64,000 nt of DNA from Nemophila menziesii (taxonomy: Eukaryota > Streptophyta > Magnoliopsida > Boraginales > Hydrophyllaceae), in NCBI GenBank assembly GCA_029959085.1, contig JARWIR010000002.1:58768154-58832153 (forward strand), in the 5' to 3' direction. Made by a program: the position numbers and the translations under genes. Positions 25,083 to 38,321 of the stretch are shown here, in pieces. Under the pieces are notes generated by a model. That model was not told the DNA's origin. It did not search any database and was given only the letters and a program-made list of their open reading frames with translations. The first letter of the stretch is position 1, and every line of letters begins with the position of its first letter.

Positions 25083-27463
25083 AAAGATATATTAAAATAT
25101 AAAATAAAATCTCCATTACAGTAGGAAATTGGTTATTTCAGTCATGATTTCTAGCTTCATTTAGAACTTGATTTTGTTTTTATTCTTTTAAACCTATAAA
25201 CATCAAAGTTGTGGACGATTGTGCTGATTGTAAGTTTATCATTTTGCCCTGTTTTGTTCTATTTTGCATCATAGCATAATTACAAAACGAAGTGGAATTT
25301 CTAAGAATCAATTAATTTTGAACACAATATATTAACAAGAAAAATATGACATTTTCCAATCACGTTATCATTAACTTGAGAATTATCCTGAAAATACACC
25401 CCTATATTCCTTAAGACATCAATTACTTATATTGGAACAGAACAAAAAATCAACTACATATCTGCCCCTTGGACAACTGGTGAAACCATTTTTAACTAAC
25501 ACAGGCTTATTTGCATCTTTTGGAAACATAGTGAACTCTTGAATAAAAAAATGGGGTGTGTATGCTAAAAAGGAATTTCTCCAGGTAGGAGGAAACTTAA
25601 AAAGAAAGATACAAGAAAATGATTCCACCACGAGCATGTGATATTTGTCTTTCCACTTATATTTATTCCTCTTTCTTTTGCTAAAACAGATAAAAAGCTA
25701 AGTTGCTAAATTGATGCAATTACTAGTGTATCAAATGATTATATGGCTTTTAATCGAATGAATAGCGTCCATTTTTTCACAAATGGGTATATATTGCGAC
25801 ATTTAAGGACACGAGACTACTAACTAATTAATATGAAAAATTACACAACCTTTTATAAATTTATTATTTAAACATTCAAGACAAGTAATTTGTTTATTTA
25901 TAATTGAATAGGGGCATGCATCTTGTAGCATAAGTGAATTAAAAGTTTTCAATGTAATAAGGATTACATACATTAGAAAATCCAAGCTAATCTCACAAAG
26001 GTCTTGTTTCATTTTTGGTTTCAGAACCTATAAGAGTTTGTGTAATTCAGACATTTAATATATATATCAATGGAATAATTTGTATATGTTACAATTGAAA
26101 TATGAAATGACATGATCAACAACGTTATATATGTATAATTAGTCTCGTTCACTATACTATTTCAATTTCTACAACCCGAAAATCCAGATAAGAAAGAGAC
26201 ACAGGAGACACAAGAAGTCTTTAGTACATTCCATTTAGAATCATCTACTTGTGGACAAGTAAATATTTCACTCAGGTGTAACGATACTTTGAGAAGAAAC
26301 AATACTGAGTATGTGAGCATTCAAACAGTGCTCAAATATGTTGAACAAAACTATTCAAAATCAGAGTAAAGATCTTGATTTATATTCTGGGTTGAAGGAA
26401 CTATGCGAAAGATTTGTAAGATTACAGTTACCTTCAAGTTCCACTAGTAGTACAAGGTAAATCCAAAGAAAATATTTTTAAGTGTTGCGGGACAATCTGT
26501 AGTTAAAGATATTATAACTAACGGCAATGAAAAAATTCGTATATCTATAGTAAATGAAACAGGTATTGAAGAGGAACTTCTGAGATTTATTTACATGAAA
26601 TAAAGTAACCCAAACACACAATTTAGGAATCCTTCTCTTTGAATTGACTCTATCCAGAATTTCCACCTGTCCAAACAACACAGATAGTTCATATACCTTT
26701 GCCTAGCATCAACTAAATAAAATCAATATTAAATTTATACATAAAACCATACATTAACCACCACCACTCTAAATCAATTAACTCAACAGTAACATATATG
26801 AAATTAATAGTAACAAGTAACATTTATCAAGTAAATCTTACCATAAAAAATATGAAACCTCCCTGAAATGGCATGGTCAACGATTTGTTTATATCTTCTG
26901 TAATATTTTTCTTGACATGGCCCGACCTGTATGAAAAACAAGGGATTAATCCCAATTTCATGACGATTATCAATAAATAACACATAAATTTTACAATTCA
27001 CTTATTCATGGCTTATTTTCATATTTGCACAATAATAACACATGTTTCAAGTTAAGATGGATATACAGATGTATAGAGAAAAAGGTGTTTTAGGAGGTAA
27101 ATGTACCAACATTTGGCTACTGATGGGATGGCCAAACTTCTTTTGGATAGGAACTATTACTATTGACATTTCAATAGAGTTTTATTTTTGGGTGCCCCTA
27201 TGGCTCAGATTTATTTAGGCAAATCAACCACATACACTTTCTTCATTAGTTTTCTGTCAAACAATTTCATTATCAAAAGTAACACATCCTCACTATCTCT
27301 TACGTTTGTTTTCACTTAGGGTTGCGTGAAGATTCAATTTTTTGTTATTAAAAATTAATAATCGAGAATTATAAAATAAGAAAGGAATCGAAAGATTACC
27401 TGATTTAAAAGCCACTGATTGAAGGAAGGATCGATTTTGGAGAAGATCATTTATCTTTATGCT

Positions 27464-29164
27464 TATACGGTTATATTTAATGGTCAAAACTTTGACTTTT
27501 TAAAATGGAAAATTCTTATATTGGATGATCCTACACCAATTACATTCATACACATACCCCATGTTTTAAACTTGCAAAAATAACTATCACATTAATCTAA
27601 TGACATGTGTTTTGTTTTAATAATCATGACAGTGATTTAAATATTGGACCATCCTATATTGGATGGAAGTATTACCCTTTTTAAAATTCCTACATTTCAA
27701 ATTATAAACTATTTTAATTGTATTATTTAATTAAGAGAATTAAGAAATATAATTTATTTTTTGAGACGTATTTTTGAAAATGTTTTTTTATCAAAAATAA
27801 TATAATAAATTTTAATATTATTTTTTTTTTATTTTTTTTATTTTATTTGTAAGGTGAATGTCTTCACATAATTATTTTATAAAATAAAATATGATGAATT
27901 TTTTAGATAATATTTGGTATAAATAATACTTTTTAGTTTAAAATATTTTTTTCTATTTAACTTTTAAGCATTCAACACAAATGTATTATATATTTTTAAG
28001 AATCAAAATTACGTTTACATATTAAGAAAAAAGTTGAATAATTATCCAAGTAAATTTTTCTTTAATCTTTACCTCATTCTACAAAGATAAACATATCAAA
28101 AATGCACACATGCATTAAAGTATCACAATATTGTTAAAATTTGCTCATATCATGCCAAAATTCTATTCTTTTGCCTAAATTTTTATTCAAAAAACTAACA
28201 AAAATATATTCATTATTTTTTTAATTAGATAAAAAGTATTCCCGACTATATGATTACCATACTCACAAGATATCACAAAAATAACAATCACACTAAAATT
28301 TAAATATCTACATGTTGAGAAGAGTCTGCCTCATCTACTATGATCTAACAAGACATATATTAGCAATGGGGAGGAGACAACATCTTCTCGACATGGTGGA
28401 TAATAAATTTATAGTATGAATGTTATTTTTGTCATGTTTTTTGAAATTGGTAATCATATGATTGATAATATTGTTTGTCTAATTTAAAAATTTAATATCT
28501 TCTTAAAACTTTTGGAAGAAAAAATTAAGCAAAACAATAAGGTTTACGTATAAATAAGAGCAAATTTGAACAATCTTGTTATGTTTAATGCATGTGTGAG
28601 ATTGTTTGTATAATTATCTTTGTAGAATGAGGTAAAATTATAGGAAATAATATATCCAACTTCTTTCTCAATATGTAAACGCAATTCTGATCTTAAAAAT
28701 ATATAATATGTCTGTGTTGAATGCTTAAAAGTTAAATAAAAAAATTATTTGTATATTACAAAATATTATTTACACCAAATATTATTTAAATTATTTAATC
28801 TTTTTCCATTTTACGATTTTATGAATAAAATATACATTCACCTTTCAAATAAAAAAAGTAGATTTTAAAATTTATTTATTTTTTTGATAAAAATATTTAA
28901 CATATTTTGTGTCTAAAAATTTAAATTATATTTCTTAATTCTATCAATCAAAGAATACAACTAAAAAAATAGGTTAAAAATTACAAGTTTATATCTATAC
29001 AAGTAGTTAATAAAGCGTACGAAAGGAATTTTAAGAAAATTAAAATTTTATCCATTAAATATAATCATCCATGTTAAAAAAGGGACTTGACAATAAATAA
29101 AAAAGAAATGAGGGAGCTAAGTGTCCCAATATCAAAAACATAGGGACCTAGATGTCCTTTTCCC
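27464..29164. mobile_element. Foldback element, copy 5 (left end deleted, MITE inserted)
   Basis: The outer ~90 bp of the left arm and its target duplication are gone. The join at 27463/27464 fuses tttatgct to tatacgg. The left-arm remnant is interrupted by a MITE at 27507-27676. The right arm is complete and the right target copy is at 29165-29174. Without its left terminus this copy should not be mobile. Confidence 0.85.
27507..27676. mobile_element. Copy-5-specific MITE insertion with 11-bp target duplication
   Basis: 170 bp present only in this copy. Uninterrupted copies read gactttttaaaattcc here. In copy 5 ctttttaaaat occurs on both sides (27496-27506 and 27677-27687), so it is the target duplication. 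The ends are ggaaaattcttat and the complement of ggtaatacttcc. The interior matches the resident MITE (cacataccccatg, gacatgtgttttg). The left end lacks the ccatccaat block, so this is a slightly deleted family member. The duplication length fits Mutator-like elements. Confidence 0.9.
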
Positions 29165-30840
29165 GGATTCAAAAATGTCTTGTTTTCTTTTGTTTAGGCC
29201 GGACCATGGGTTTGGTTCAGCCCAAATATATCATATGTATTATAAATGTAAAGTACATAGTACTCTTACTCCTTCGCTATGGTCTTTTGACCCATCGACT
29301 TACTTTCCTTTTATGTTTTGTTGGGCCTCTCCACACCTCAAATCTCACACTCTCTGACTATCTCTCTTATTTCTTAGAAAGTAACTGGGTGTTTAATAGC
29401 TTGGTTACTGGGTAAGATTGGCACGACTAAGCTTATTATTGATCAAAATCGCCTTTACATGTATATTTTTTACTCAAAACCTTAATATTTGTTAGTACAT
29501 TGTTTCTTAAGTGCTTGGATCAATTGTATTTGTAAATATGATGGGTTCTTACGTGTTTTACTCTTTGATTTTGTTTATTTTCATTTGTTTAAATTGCATA
29601 GGTTCGTTAATTCCTTTATAAGTTGTGTGGGTTTGTTTATTCTTGAGAAATTAAAAAGGATAAATTGTTACGTTTTGGGTAATAATGTGGTTAAAACCCG
29701 TGAGTAAAATTATGAGATTAAGGGTATATGAGTTTATAACAACTCTCACAATCCCACTCTCTGTTTCATATCCGATGGGGCTTGGTATTATAATTGGGTT
29801 TTTATTGCAATACCATATCATCGTGTATGGAAGTTGGTGTTTCTAAAAAAAATTATCACCATTTGGTTGCATTCTGAGGCAATTTCAGTTTATGCTGTTA
29901 TTTTTATTAATGGTATTTTCAATCTATTAATCTTAAACAAGTGACCAATGTTCTTAATATAGTTTTTAAATTCTTTTTGTCAGTTTTTTAATTTAATAAT
30001 CTCTCTTCTTTAATGATGAATTTCTAGGTTATGATAGCTCTTGCGGAACTATTATGCGATCAACTGAAAAAACAAAAACAAAGAGTATAAGTTAGCAGTC
30101 ATTTAATACAAAGTCCATAGATAATCCTCTCACATATGTTGATCTCACATTTCTTGACATTTTTTTATCTCACATTTCTTGACATTTTTTTATCTCACAT
30201 TTCTTGATGAGCCTGACCCACCCGTAAACGACAATGAATCCTTTATTTATGTTGTTAATTGTTATTCATAATATTGATGGGCCTGGAATGCTTCTATTGA
30301 ACATGTCAATGTAACTATATGTAAGTATTAGTTGGTTAATGACCAAATAGGTAATTTATTACTTACAAGTTAAATTCACCCAAACTATGTTTGCATATCC
30401 TTTTCCCATGATTAATAAAGTTTATTGTATGAGGACATTTTTGTTAAGTTGTCATCTATTGGTGTATGAATCCTTGTAAGGTTTAAATATAGTTACTTGT
30501 CCCTAACTATATAGAGTCAATGAAGATATTAAATGTGCGACCTATTTTAATCCTAATGATGAAAATAAAATCTGAGGCATTAATACTAAATGAGTTCTTC
30601 TTTTTAGTGTGTAATTGCAAGACAGGACCTTGATTATGTTCTTAAAATTGAAATTTCCAGCATGAATCGACATCGAGATAGGACATAATCCCTTCATCTT
30701 TTCTTTTATTTCGGACAACAAGGAAGTAATATGATATATTTCGAAATCGATATGTTAGATCAGCGATGTCCACTTGTATAATCCAAAAAACTTCCACAAA
30801 ATCCGTGCAATTAACATTGACTAGATACCCCATAAACATC

Positions 30841-31332
30841 TTATTTCACTACACACCCAACCTTTGTATGATTTTTTAATATTTTATATACAAACCAGAC
30901 CCAATACAGAGGATACCTTACACCATAAAAACTCAGTATTACACCATAAGAGAAGGGTGTGAAGCCCACCCCTTGTCTATACGAAAGTATCATCACAAGC
31001 AAAATGTTGTACCATAAAATTACATCCACTAAGAATCCAAGCACATCTGAGGCCCAAAAAATCGCACAACCTGTATTCCTTCTCCCTTTGATACCCTTTA
31101 CCACCCAAGAACTCCATAATAAACAAAGTAAAAAAACTAGAGTTATTTTCATAGTAACATAAAAAAACAGAATAAAAACTGTAATTAAGTCAATTGCAAC
31201 AATGATAATAAGATTTTTAGCAAAAATAAACTTTATGAAGACATACCCCAACAAGATAATGCTGAAATTTAACTTAATAAAAAAGAAAGAAAGGAGGAAA
31301 GAAGAAGAGTTAAGAAACATTCCATTATCCAT
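30841..31332 (-). CDS. Hypothetical 163-residue hydrophobic open frame, copy 5
   Basis: The second full-length version. It differs from copy 1 by only a few residues, among them I to V, D to G and a final K for T. This is the copy whose minus-strand TATA region further left is deleted; that promoter would lie downstream of this frame and would not drive it. Confidence 0.25.
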   Translation of the reverse strand: MDNGMFLNSSSFLLSFFFIKLNFSIILLGYVFIKFIFAKNLIIIVAIDLITVFILFFYVTMKITLVFLLCLLWSSWVVKGIKGRRNTGCAIFWASDVLGFLVDVILWYNILLVMILSYRQGVGFTPFSYGVILSFYGVRYPLYWVWFVYKILKNHTKVGCVVK

Positions 31333-31443
31333 TAACTATAAAAACTCAAATGTACTTGACCTTAAAATCCACAATTAGAAGAAAACTCTAGTTGCTTTAC
31401 CAAGTTCATGAATTATTACAATTCTAATTAACATATTAAAATT

Positions 31444-31623
31444 AAGAAAAATTCTTCCATCCAATATTTGATGATCCTACACCAATTATATTCATACACA
31501 TACCCCATGTTTTAAACTTACAAAAGTTAATTTATTAATTTAATGACATGTGTTTTGTTATAAAAATCAATGGCTACGATATAAATATTTGACAATCCCT
31601 TATTGGATGGAAGTCTTTCTTAC
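31444..31623. mobile_element. MITE resident in unit, copy 5
   Basis: Orthologous insertion. It reads gacaatccc in the right terminus, a change shared with copies 6 and 7. Confidence 0.75.
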
Positions 31624-33999
31624 AAAGATATATTAAAATATAAAATAAAATCTCCATTACAGTAGGAAATTGGTTATTTCAGTCATGATTTCTAGCTTCA
31701 TTTAGAACTTGATTTTGTTTTGATTCTTTTAAACCTATAAACATCAAAGTTGTGGACGATTGTGCAGATTGTAAGTTTATCATTTTGCCATGTTTTGTTC
31801 TATTTTGCATCATAGCATAATTACAAAACGAAGAGGAATTTCTAAGAATCAATTAATTTTGAACACAATATATTAACAAGAAAAATATGACATTTTCCAA
31901 TCACATTATCATTAACTTGAGAATTATCCTGAAAATACACCCCTATATTCCTTAAGACATCAATTACATATATTGGAACAAAAAGAAAAATCAACTACAT
32001 ATCTGCCCCTCGGACAACTGGTGAAACCATTTTTAACTAACACAGGCTTATTTGCATCTTTTGGAAACATAGTGAACTCTTGAATAAAAAATGGGGTGTG
32101 TATGCTAAAAAGGAGTTTCTCCAGGTAGGAGGAAACTTAAAAAGAAAGATACAAGAAAACGATTCCACCACGAGCATGTGATATTTGTCTTTCCACTTAT
32201 ATTTATTCCTCTTTCTTTTGCTAAAACAGATAAAAAGCTAAGTTGCTAAATTGATGCAATTACTAGTGTATCAAATGATTATATGGCTTTTAATCGAATG
32301 AATAGCGTCCATTTTTTCACAAATGGGTATATATTGCGACATTTAAGCACACGAGACTACTAACTAATTAATATGAAAAATTACACATCCTTTTATAAAT
32401 TTATTATTTAAACATTCAAGACAAGTAATTTGTTTATTTATAATTGAATAGGGGCATGCATCTTGTAGCATAAGTGAATTAAAAGTTTTCAATGTAATAA
32501 GGATTACATACATTAGAAAATCCAAGCTATCTCACAAAGGTTTTGTTTCATTTTTGGTTTCAGAACCTATAAGAGTTTGTGTAATTCAGACATTTAATAT
32601 ATATATCAATGGAATAATTTGTATATGTTACAATTTAGATATGAAATGACATGATCAACTACGTTATATATGTATAATTAGTCTCGTTCACTATACTATT
32701 TCAATTTCTACAACCCAAAAATCCAGATAAGAAAGAGACACAGGAGACACAAGAAGTCTTTAGTACTTTCCATTTAGAATCATCTACTTGTGGACAAGTA
32801 AATATTTCACTCAGGTGTAACGATACTTTGAGAAGAAACAATACTGAGTATGTGAGCATTCATACAGTGCTCAAATATGTTGAACAAAACTATTCAAAAT
32901 CAGAGTAAAGATCTTGATTTATCTTCTGGGTTGGAGGAACTATGCGAAAGATTTGTAAGATTACAGTTACCTTCAAGTTCCACTAGTAGTACAGGGTAAA
33001 TCCAAAGAAAATATTTTTAAGTGTTGCGGGCCCATCTGTAGTTAAAGATGATATAACTAACAGAAATGAAAAAAATTCGTATATCTATAGTAAATGAAAC
33101 AGGTATTGAAGAGGAACTTCCGAGATTTATTTACTTGAAATAAAGTAACCCAAACACACAATTTAGGAATCCTTCTCTTTGAATTGACTCTATCCAGAAT
33201 TTTCACCAATCCAAACAACACAGATAGTTCATATACCTTTGCCTAGCATCAACTAAATAAAATCAATATTAAATTTATACATAAAACCATACATTAACCA
33301 CCACCGCTCTAAATCAATTAACTGAACAGTAACATAAATGAAAGTAATAGTAACAAGTAACATTTATCAAGTAAATCTTACCATAAAAAATATGAAACCT
33401 CCCTGAAATGGCATGGTCAACGATCTTATTCGATTTGTTTATATCTTCTGTAATTTTTTCTTGACATGGCCCGACCTGTATGAAAAACAAGGGATTAATC
33501 CTAATTTCATGACGATTATGAATAAATAACACATAAATTTTACAATTCACTTATTCATGGCTTATTTTCATATCTGCACAATAATAACACATGTTTCAAG
33601 TTAAGATGGATATACAGATGTATAGAGAAAAAGGTGTTTTGGGAGGTAAATGTACCAACATTTGGCTACTGATGGGATGACCAAACTTCTTTTGGATAGG
33701 AACTATTACTATTGACATTTCAATAGAGTTTTATTTTTGGGTGCCCCTATGGCTCAGATTTATTTAGGCAAATCAACCACATACACTTTCTTCATTAGTT
33801 TTCTGTCAAACAATTTCATTATCAAAAGTAACACATCCTCACTATCTCTTACGTTTTTTTTCACTTAGGGTTGCGTGAAGATTCAGTTTTAAGTTATTAC
33901 AAATTAATAATCGAGAATTATAAAAGAAGAAAGGAATAGAAAGATTACCCGATTTAAAAGCCACTGATTGAAGGAAGGATCGATTTTGGAGAAGATCGT

Positions 34000-34264
34000 T
34001 TATCTTTATGCTGTCCAATGAACCTTTACCCTTCTTTACTTTTTACTTTCTACTAATTGACCAGAGGAATAAGGGAACCAAAGATAGATAACGGTGTTTT
34101 ATAGATAAAATGTTGATTGTAAAAAAATAAATACACACCATTTTACATGGGCCGGCAGTATGCTAATATGACACTTAAAATATTGTCACGTATTGAATTT
34201 TTTATTAAAACTCAAACCCGCGCCTTAACTCCCCGCCCACCCTTTGACCCAATAGGATTCAAAA
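34000..34264. other. Unit segment with minus-strand promoter region; example of intergenic stretch
   Basis: Copy 6 example of the stretch between the leader donor and the foldback: leader, TATA box (34097-34104), then a slightly more GC-rich patch (aacccgcgcc, ccccgcccacc) before the target duplication. No open frame of note and no RNA gene. This is the stretch deleted in copy 5 and shortened in copies 7 and 8. Confidence 0.4.
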
Positions 34265-35875
34265 GTGAAGGACACCCAAGTCCATAAATTTTTTTATATT
34301 TGAACACTTAGGTCCCTTAGTTCTTATTTATCTTTTTCCAAGTCTCTTTTTTAACTTATACGATTATATTTAATGGTCAAAACTTTGACTTTTTAAAATT
34401 CCTACATTTCAAATTATAAACTATTTTAATTGTATTATTTAATTAAGAGAATTAAGAAATATAATTTATTTTTTGAGACGTATTTTTGAAAATGTTTTTT
34501 TATCAAAAATAATATAATAAATTTTAATATTATTTATTTTATTTTATTTTATTTTATTTGTAAGGTGAATGTCTTCACATAATTATTTTATAAAATAAAA
34601 TATGATGAATTTTTTAGATAATATTTGGTATAAATAATACTTTTTAGTTTAAAATATTTTTTTCTATTTAACTTTTAAGCATTCAACACAAATGTATTAT
34701 ATATTTTTAAGAATCAAAATTACGTTTACATATTAAGAAAACAGTTGAATAATTATCCAAGAAATTTTTTCTTTAATCTTTACCTCATTCTACAAAGATA
34801 AACATATCAAAAATGCACACATGCATTAAAGTATCACAATATTGTTAAAATTTGCTCATATCATGCCAAAATTCTATTCTTTTGCCTAAATTTTTATTCA
34901 AAAAACTAACAAAAATATATTCATTATTTTTTTAATTAGATAAAAAGTATTCCCGACTATATGATTACCATACTCACAAGATATCACAAAAATAACAATC
35001 ACACTAAAATTTAAATATCTACATGTTGAGAAGAGTCTGCCTCATCTACTATGATCTAACAAGACATATATTAGCAATGGGGAGGAGACAACATCTTCTC
35101 GACATGGTGGATAATAAATTTATAGTATGAATGTTATTTTTGTCATGTCTTTTGGAATTGGTAATCATATGATTGATAATATTGTTTGTCTAATTTAAAA
35201 ATTGAATATCTTCTTAAAACTTTTGGAAGAAAAAATTAAGCAAAACAATAAGGTTTACGTATAAATAAGAGCAAATTTGAACAATCTTGTTATGTTTAAT
35301 GCATGTGTGAGATTGTTTGTATAATTATCTTTGTAGAATGAGGTAAAATTATAGGAAATAATATATCTAACTTCTATCTCAATATGTAAACGCAATTCTG
35401 ATCTTAAAAATATATAATACGTCTGTGTTGAATGCTTAAAAGTTAAATAAAAAAATTATTTGTATATTACAAAATATTATTTACACCAAATATTATTTAA
35501 ATTATTTAATCTTTTTCCATTTTACGATTTTATGAATAAAATATACATTCACCTTTCAAATAAAAAAAGTAGATTTTAAAATTTATTTATTTTTTGGTAA
35601 AAATATTTAACATATTTTGTGTCTAAAAATATAAATTATATTTCTTAATTCTATCAATCTAAGAATACAACTAAAAAAAATAGGTTAAAAATTACAAGTT
35701 TATATCTATACAAGTAGTTAATAAAGCGTACGAAAGGAATTTTAAGAAAATTAAAATTTTATCCATTAAATATAACCATCCATGTTAAAAAAGGGACTTG
35801 ACAATAAATAAAAAAGAAATGAGGGAGCTAAGTGTCCCAATATCAAAAACATAGGGACCTAGATGTCCTTTTCCC
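34265..35875. mobile_element. Foldback element, copy 6
   Basis: 1,611 bp, flanked by ggattcaaaa at 34255-34264 and 35876-35885. Confidence 0.85.
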
Positions 35876-37557
35876 GGATTCAAAAATGTCTTGTTTTCTT
35901 TTGTTTAGGCCGGACCATGGGTTTGGTTCAGCCCAAATATATCATATGTATTATAAATGTAAAGTACATAGTACTCTTACTCCTTCGATATGGTCTTTTG
36001 ACCCATCGACTTACTTTGCTTTTATGTTTTGTCTGGCCTCTCCACACCTCAAATCTCACACTCTCTGACTATCTCTCTTATTTCTTAGAAAGTAACTGGG
36101 TGTTTAATAGCTTGGTTACTGGGTAAGATTGGCACGGCTAAGCTTATTATTGATCAAAACCGCCTTTACATGTATATTTTTTACTCAAAACCTTAATATT
36201 TGTCAGTACATTGTTTCTTAAGTGCTTGGATCAATTGTATTTGTAAATATGATGGGTTCTTACGTGTTTTACTCTTTGATTTTGTTTATTTTTATTTGTT
36301 TAAATTGCATAGGTTCGTTAATTCCTTTATAAGTTGTGTGGGTTTGTTTATTCTTGAGAAATTAAAAAGGATAAATTGTTACGTTTTGGGTAATAATGTG
36401 GTTAAAACCCGTGAGTAAAATTATGAGATTAAGGGTATATGAGTTTATCACAACTCTCACAATCCCACTCTCTGTTTCATATCCGATGGGGCTTGGTATT
36501 GTAATTGGGTTTTTATTGCAATACCATATCATCGTGTATGGAAGTTGGTGATTCTAAAAAAAATTATCACCATTTGGTTGCATTATGAGGCAATTTCAGT
36601 TTATGCTGTTATTTTTATTAATGGTATTTTCAATCTATTAATCTTAAACAAGTGACCAATTTTCTTAATATAGTTTTTAAATTCTTTTTGTCAGTTTTTT
36701 AATTTAATAATCTCTCTTCTTTAATGATGAATTTCTAGGTTATGATAGCTCTTGCGGAACTATTATGCGATCAACTGAAAAAACAAAAACAAAGAGTATA
36801 AGTTAGCAGTCATTTAATACAAAGTCCATAGATGATCCTCTCACATATGTTGATCTCACATTTCTTGACATTTTTTGATCTCACATTTCTTGACATTTTT
36901 TGATCTCACATTTCTTGATGAGCCTGACCCACCCGTAAAGGACAATGAATCCTTTATTTATGTTGTTAATTGTTATTCATAATATTGATGGGCCTGGAAT
37001 GCTTCTATTGAACATGTCAATGTAACTATATGTAAGTATTAGTTGGTTAATGACCAAATAGGTAATTTATTACTTACAAGTTAAATTCACCCAAACTATG
37101 TTTGCATATCCTTTTCCCATGATTAATAAAGTTTATTGTATGAGGACATTTTTGTTAAGTTGTCATCTATTGGTGTATGAATACTTGTAAGGTTTAAATA
37201 TAGTTACTTGTCCCTAACTATATAGAGTCAATGAAGATATTAAATGTGCGACCTATTTTAATCCTAATGATGAAAATAAAATCTGAGGCATTAATACTAA
37301 ATGAGTTCTTATTTTTTGTGTGTAATTGCAAGACAGGACCTTGATTATGTTCTTAAAATTGAAATTTCCAGCATGAATCGACATCGAGATAGGACATAAT
37401 CCCTTCATCTTTTCTTTTATTTCGGACAACAAGGAAGTAATATGATATATTTCGAAATCGATATGTTAGATCAGCGATGTCCACTTGTATCATCCAAAAA
37501 ACTTCCACAAAATCTGTGCAACTAACATTGACTAGATACCCCGTAAACATCTTATGT

Positions 37558-37990
37558 CACTACCCACCCAACCTTTGTATGATTTTTTAATATTTTATAT
37601 ACAAACCAGACCCAATACAGAGGATACCTTACACCATAAAAACTCAGTATTACACCATAAGAGAAGGGTCTTGTCTATACGAAAGTATCATCACAAGCAA
37701 AATGTTGTACCATAAAATTACATCCACTAAGAATCTGAGCACATCTGAGGCCTAAAAAATCGCACAACCTGTATTCCTTCTCCCTTTGATACCCTTTACC
37801 ACCCAAGAACTCCATAATAAACAAAGTAAAAAAACTAGAGTTATTTTCATAGTAACATAAAAAAACAAAATAAAAACTGTAATTAAGTCAATTGAGACAA
37901 TGATAATAAGATTTTTAGCAAAAATAAACTTTATGAAGACATACCCCAAGAAGATAATGCTGAAATTTAACTAAATAAAAAAGAAAGAAA
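37558..37990 (-). pseudogene. Hydrophobic frame, copy 6 (stop and 13-bp deletion)
   Basis: Only 37752-37949 stays open. A Trp codon is a stop (minus-strand ttttag, plus-strand ctaaaa near 37753), and 13 bp are missing near 37669. Confidence 0.25.
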
Positions 37991-38141
37991 GGAGGAAAGA
38001 AGAAGAGTTAAGAAACATTCCATTATCCATTAACTATAAAAACTCAAATGTACTTGACCTTAAAATCCACAATTAGAAGAAAACTCTAATTGCTTTACCA
38101 AGTTGATGAATTATTACAATTATAATTAACATATTAAAATT

Positions 38142-38321
38142 AAGAAAAATTCTTCCATCCAATATTTGATGATCCTACACCAATTATATTCATACACATA
38201 CCCCATGTTTTAAACTTACAAAAGTTAAATTATTAATTTAATGACATGTGTTTTGTTATAAAAATCAATGGCTACGATATAAATATTTGACAATCCCTTA
38301 TTGGATGGAAGTCTTTCTTAC
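38142..38321. mobile_element. MITE resident in unit, copy 6
   Basis: Orthologous insertion with gacaatccc in the right terminus and gttaaattatt in the interior. Confidence 0.75.

Larger units (their letters stand above)
20082..26790. repeat. Tandem repeat unit, copy 4 (6,709 bp)
   Basis: Complete. Its left foldback arm and distal end resemble copy 2; for example both read tagtacattcc near 12808 and 26223 where most copies read tagtactttcc. A 1-bp deletion near 22655 shifts the frame of the short plus-strand ORF that follows the foldback. Confidence 0.97.
26791..33330. repeat. Tandem repeat unit, copy 5 (6,540 bp, internally deleted)
   Basis: The shortest copy. A 343-bp deletion, measured against copy 4, joins sequence at 27463/27464. 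It removes the minus-strand TATA region and the left end of the foldback. A 170-bp MITE with its target duplication lies in what remains of the left arm (27507-27676). From the foldback onward the copy shares variants with copies 6 and 7, for example agcaatggggagg at 28365, 35074 and 41716. Confidence 0.97.
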
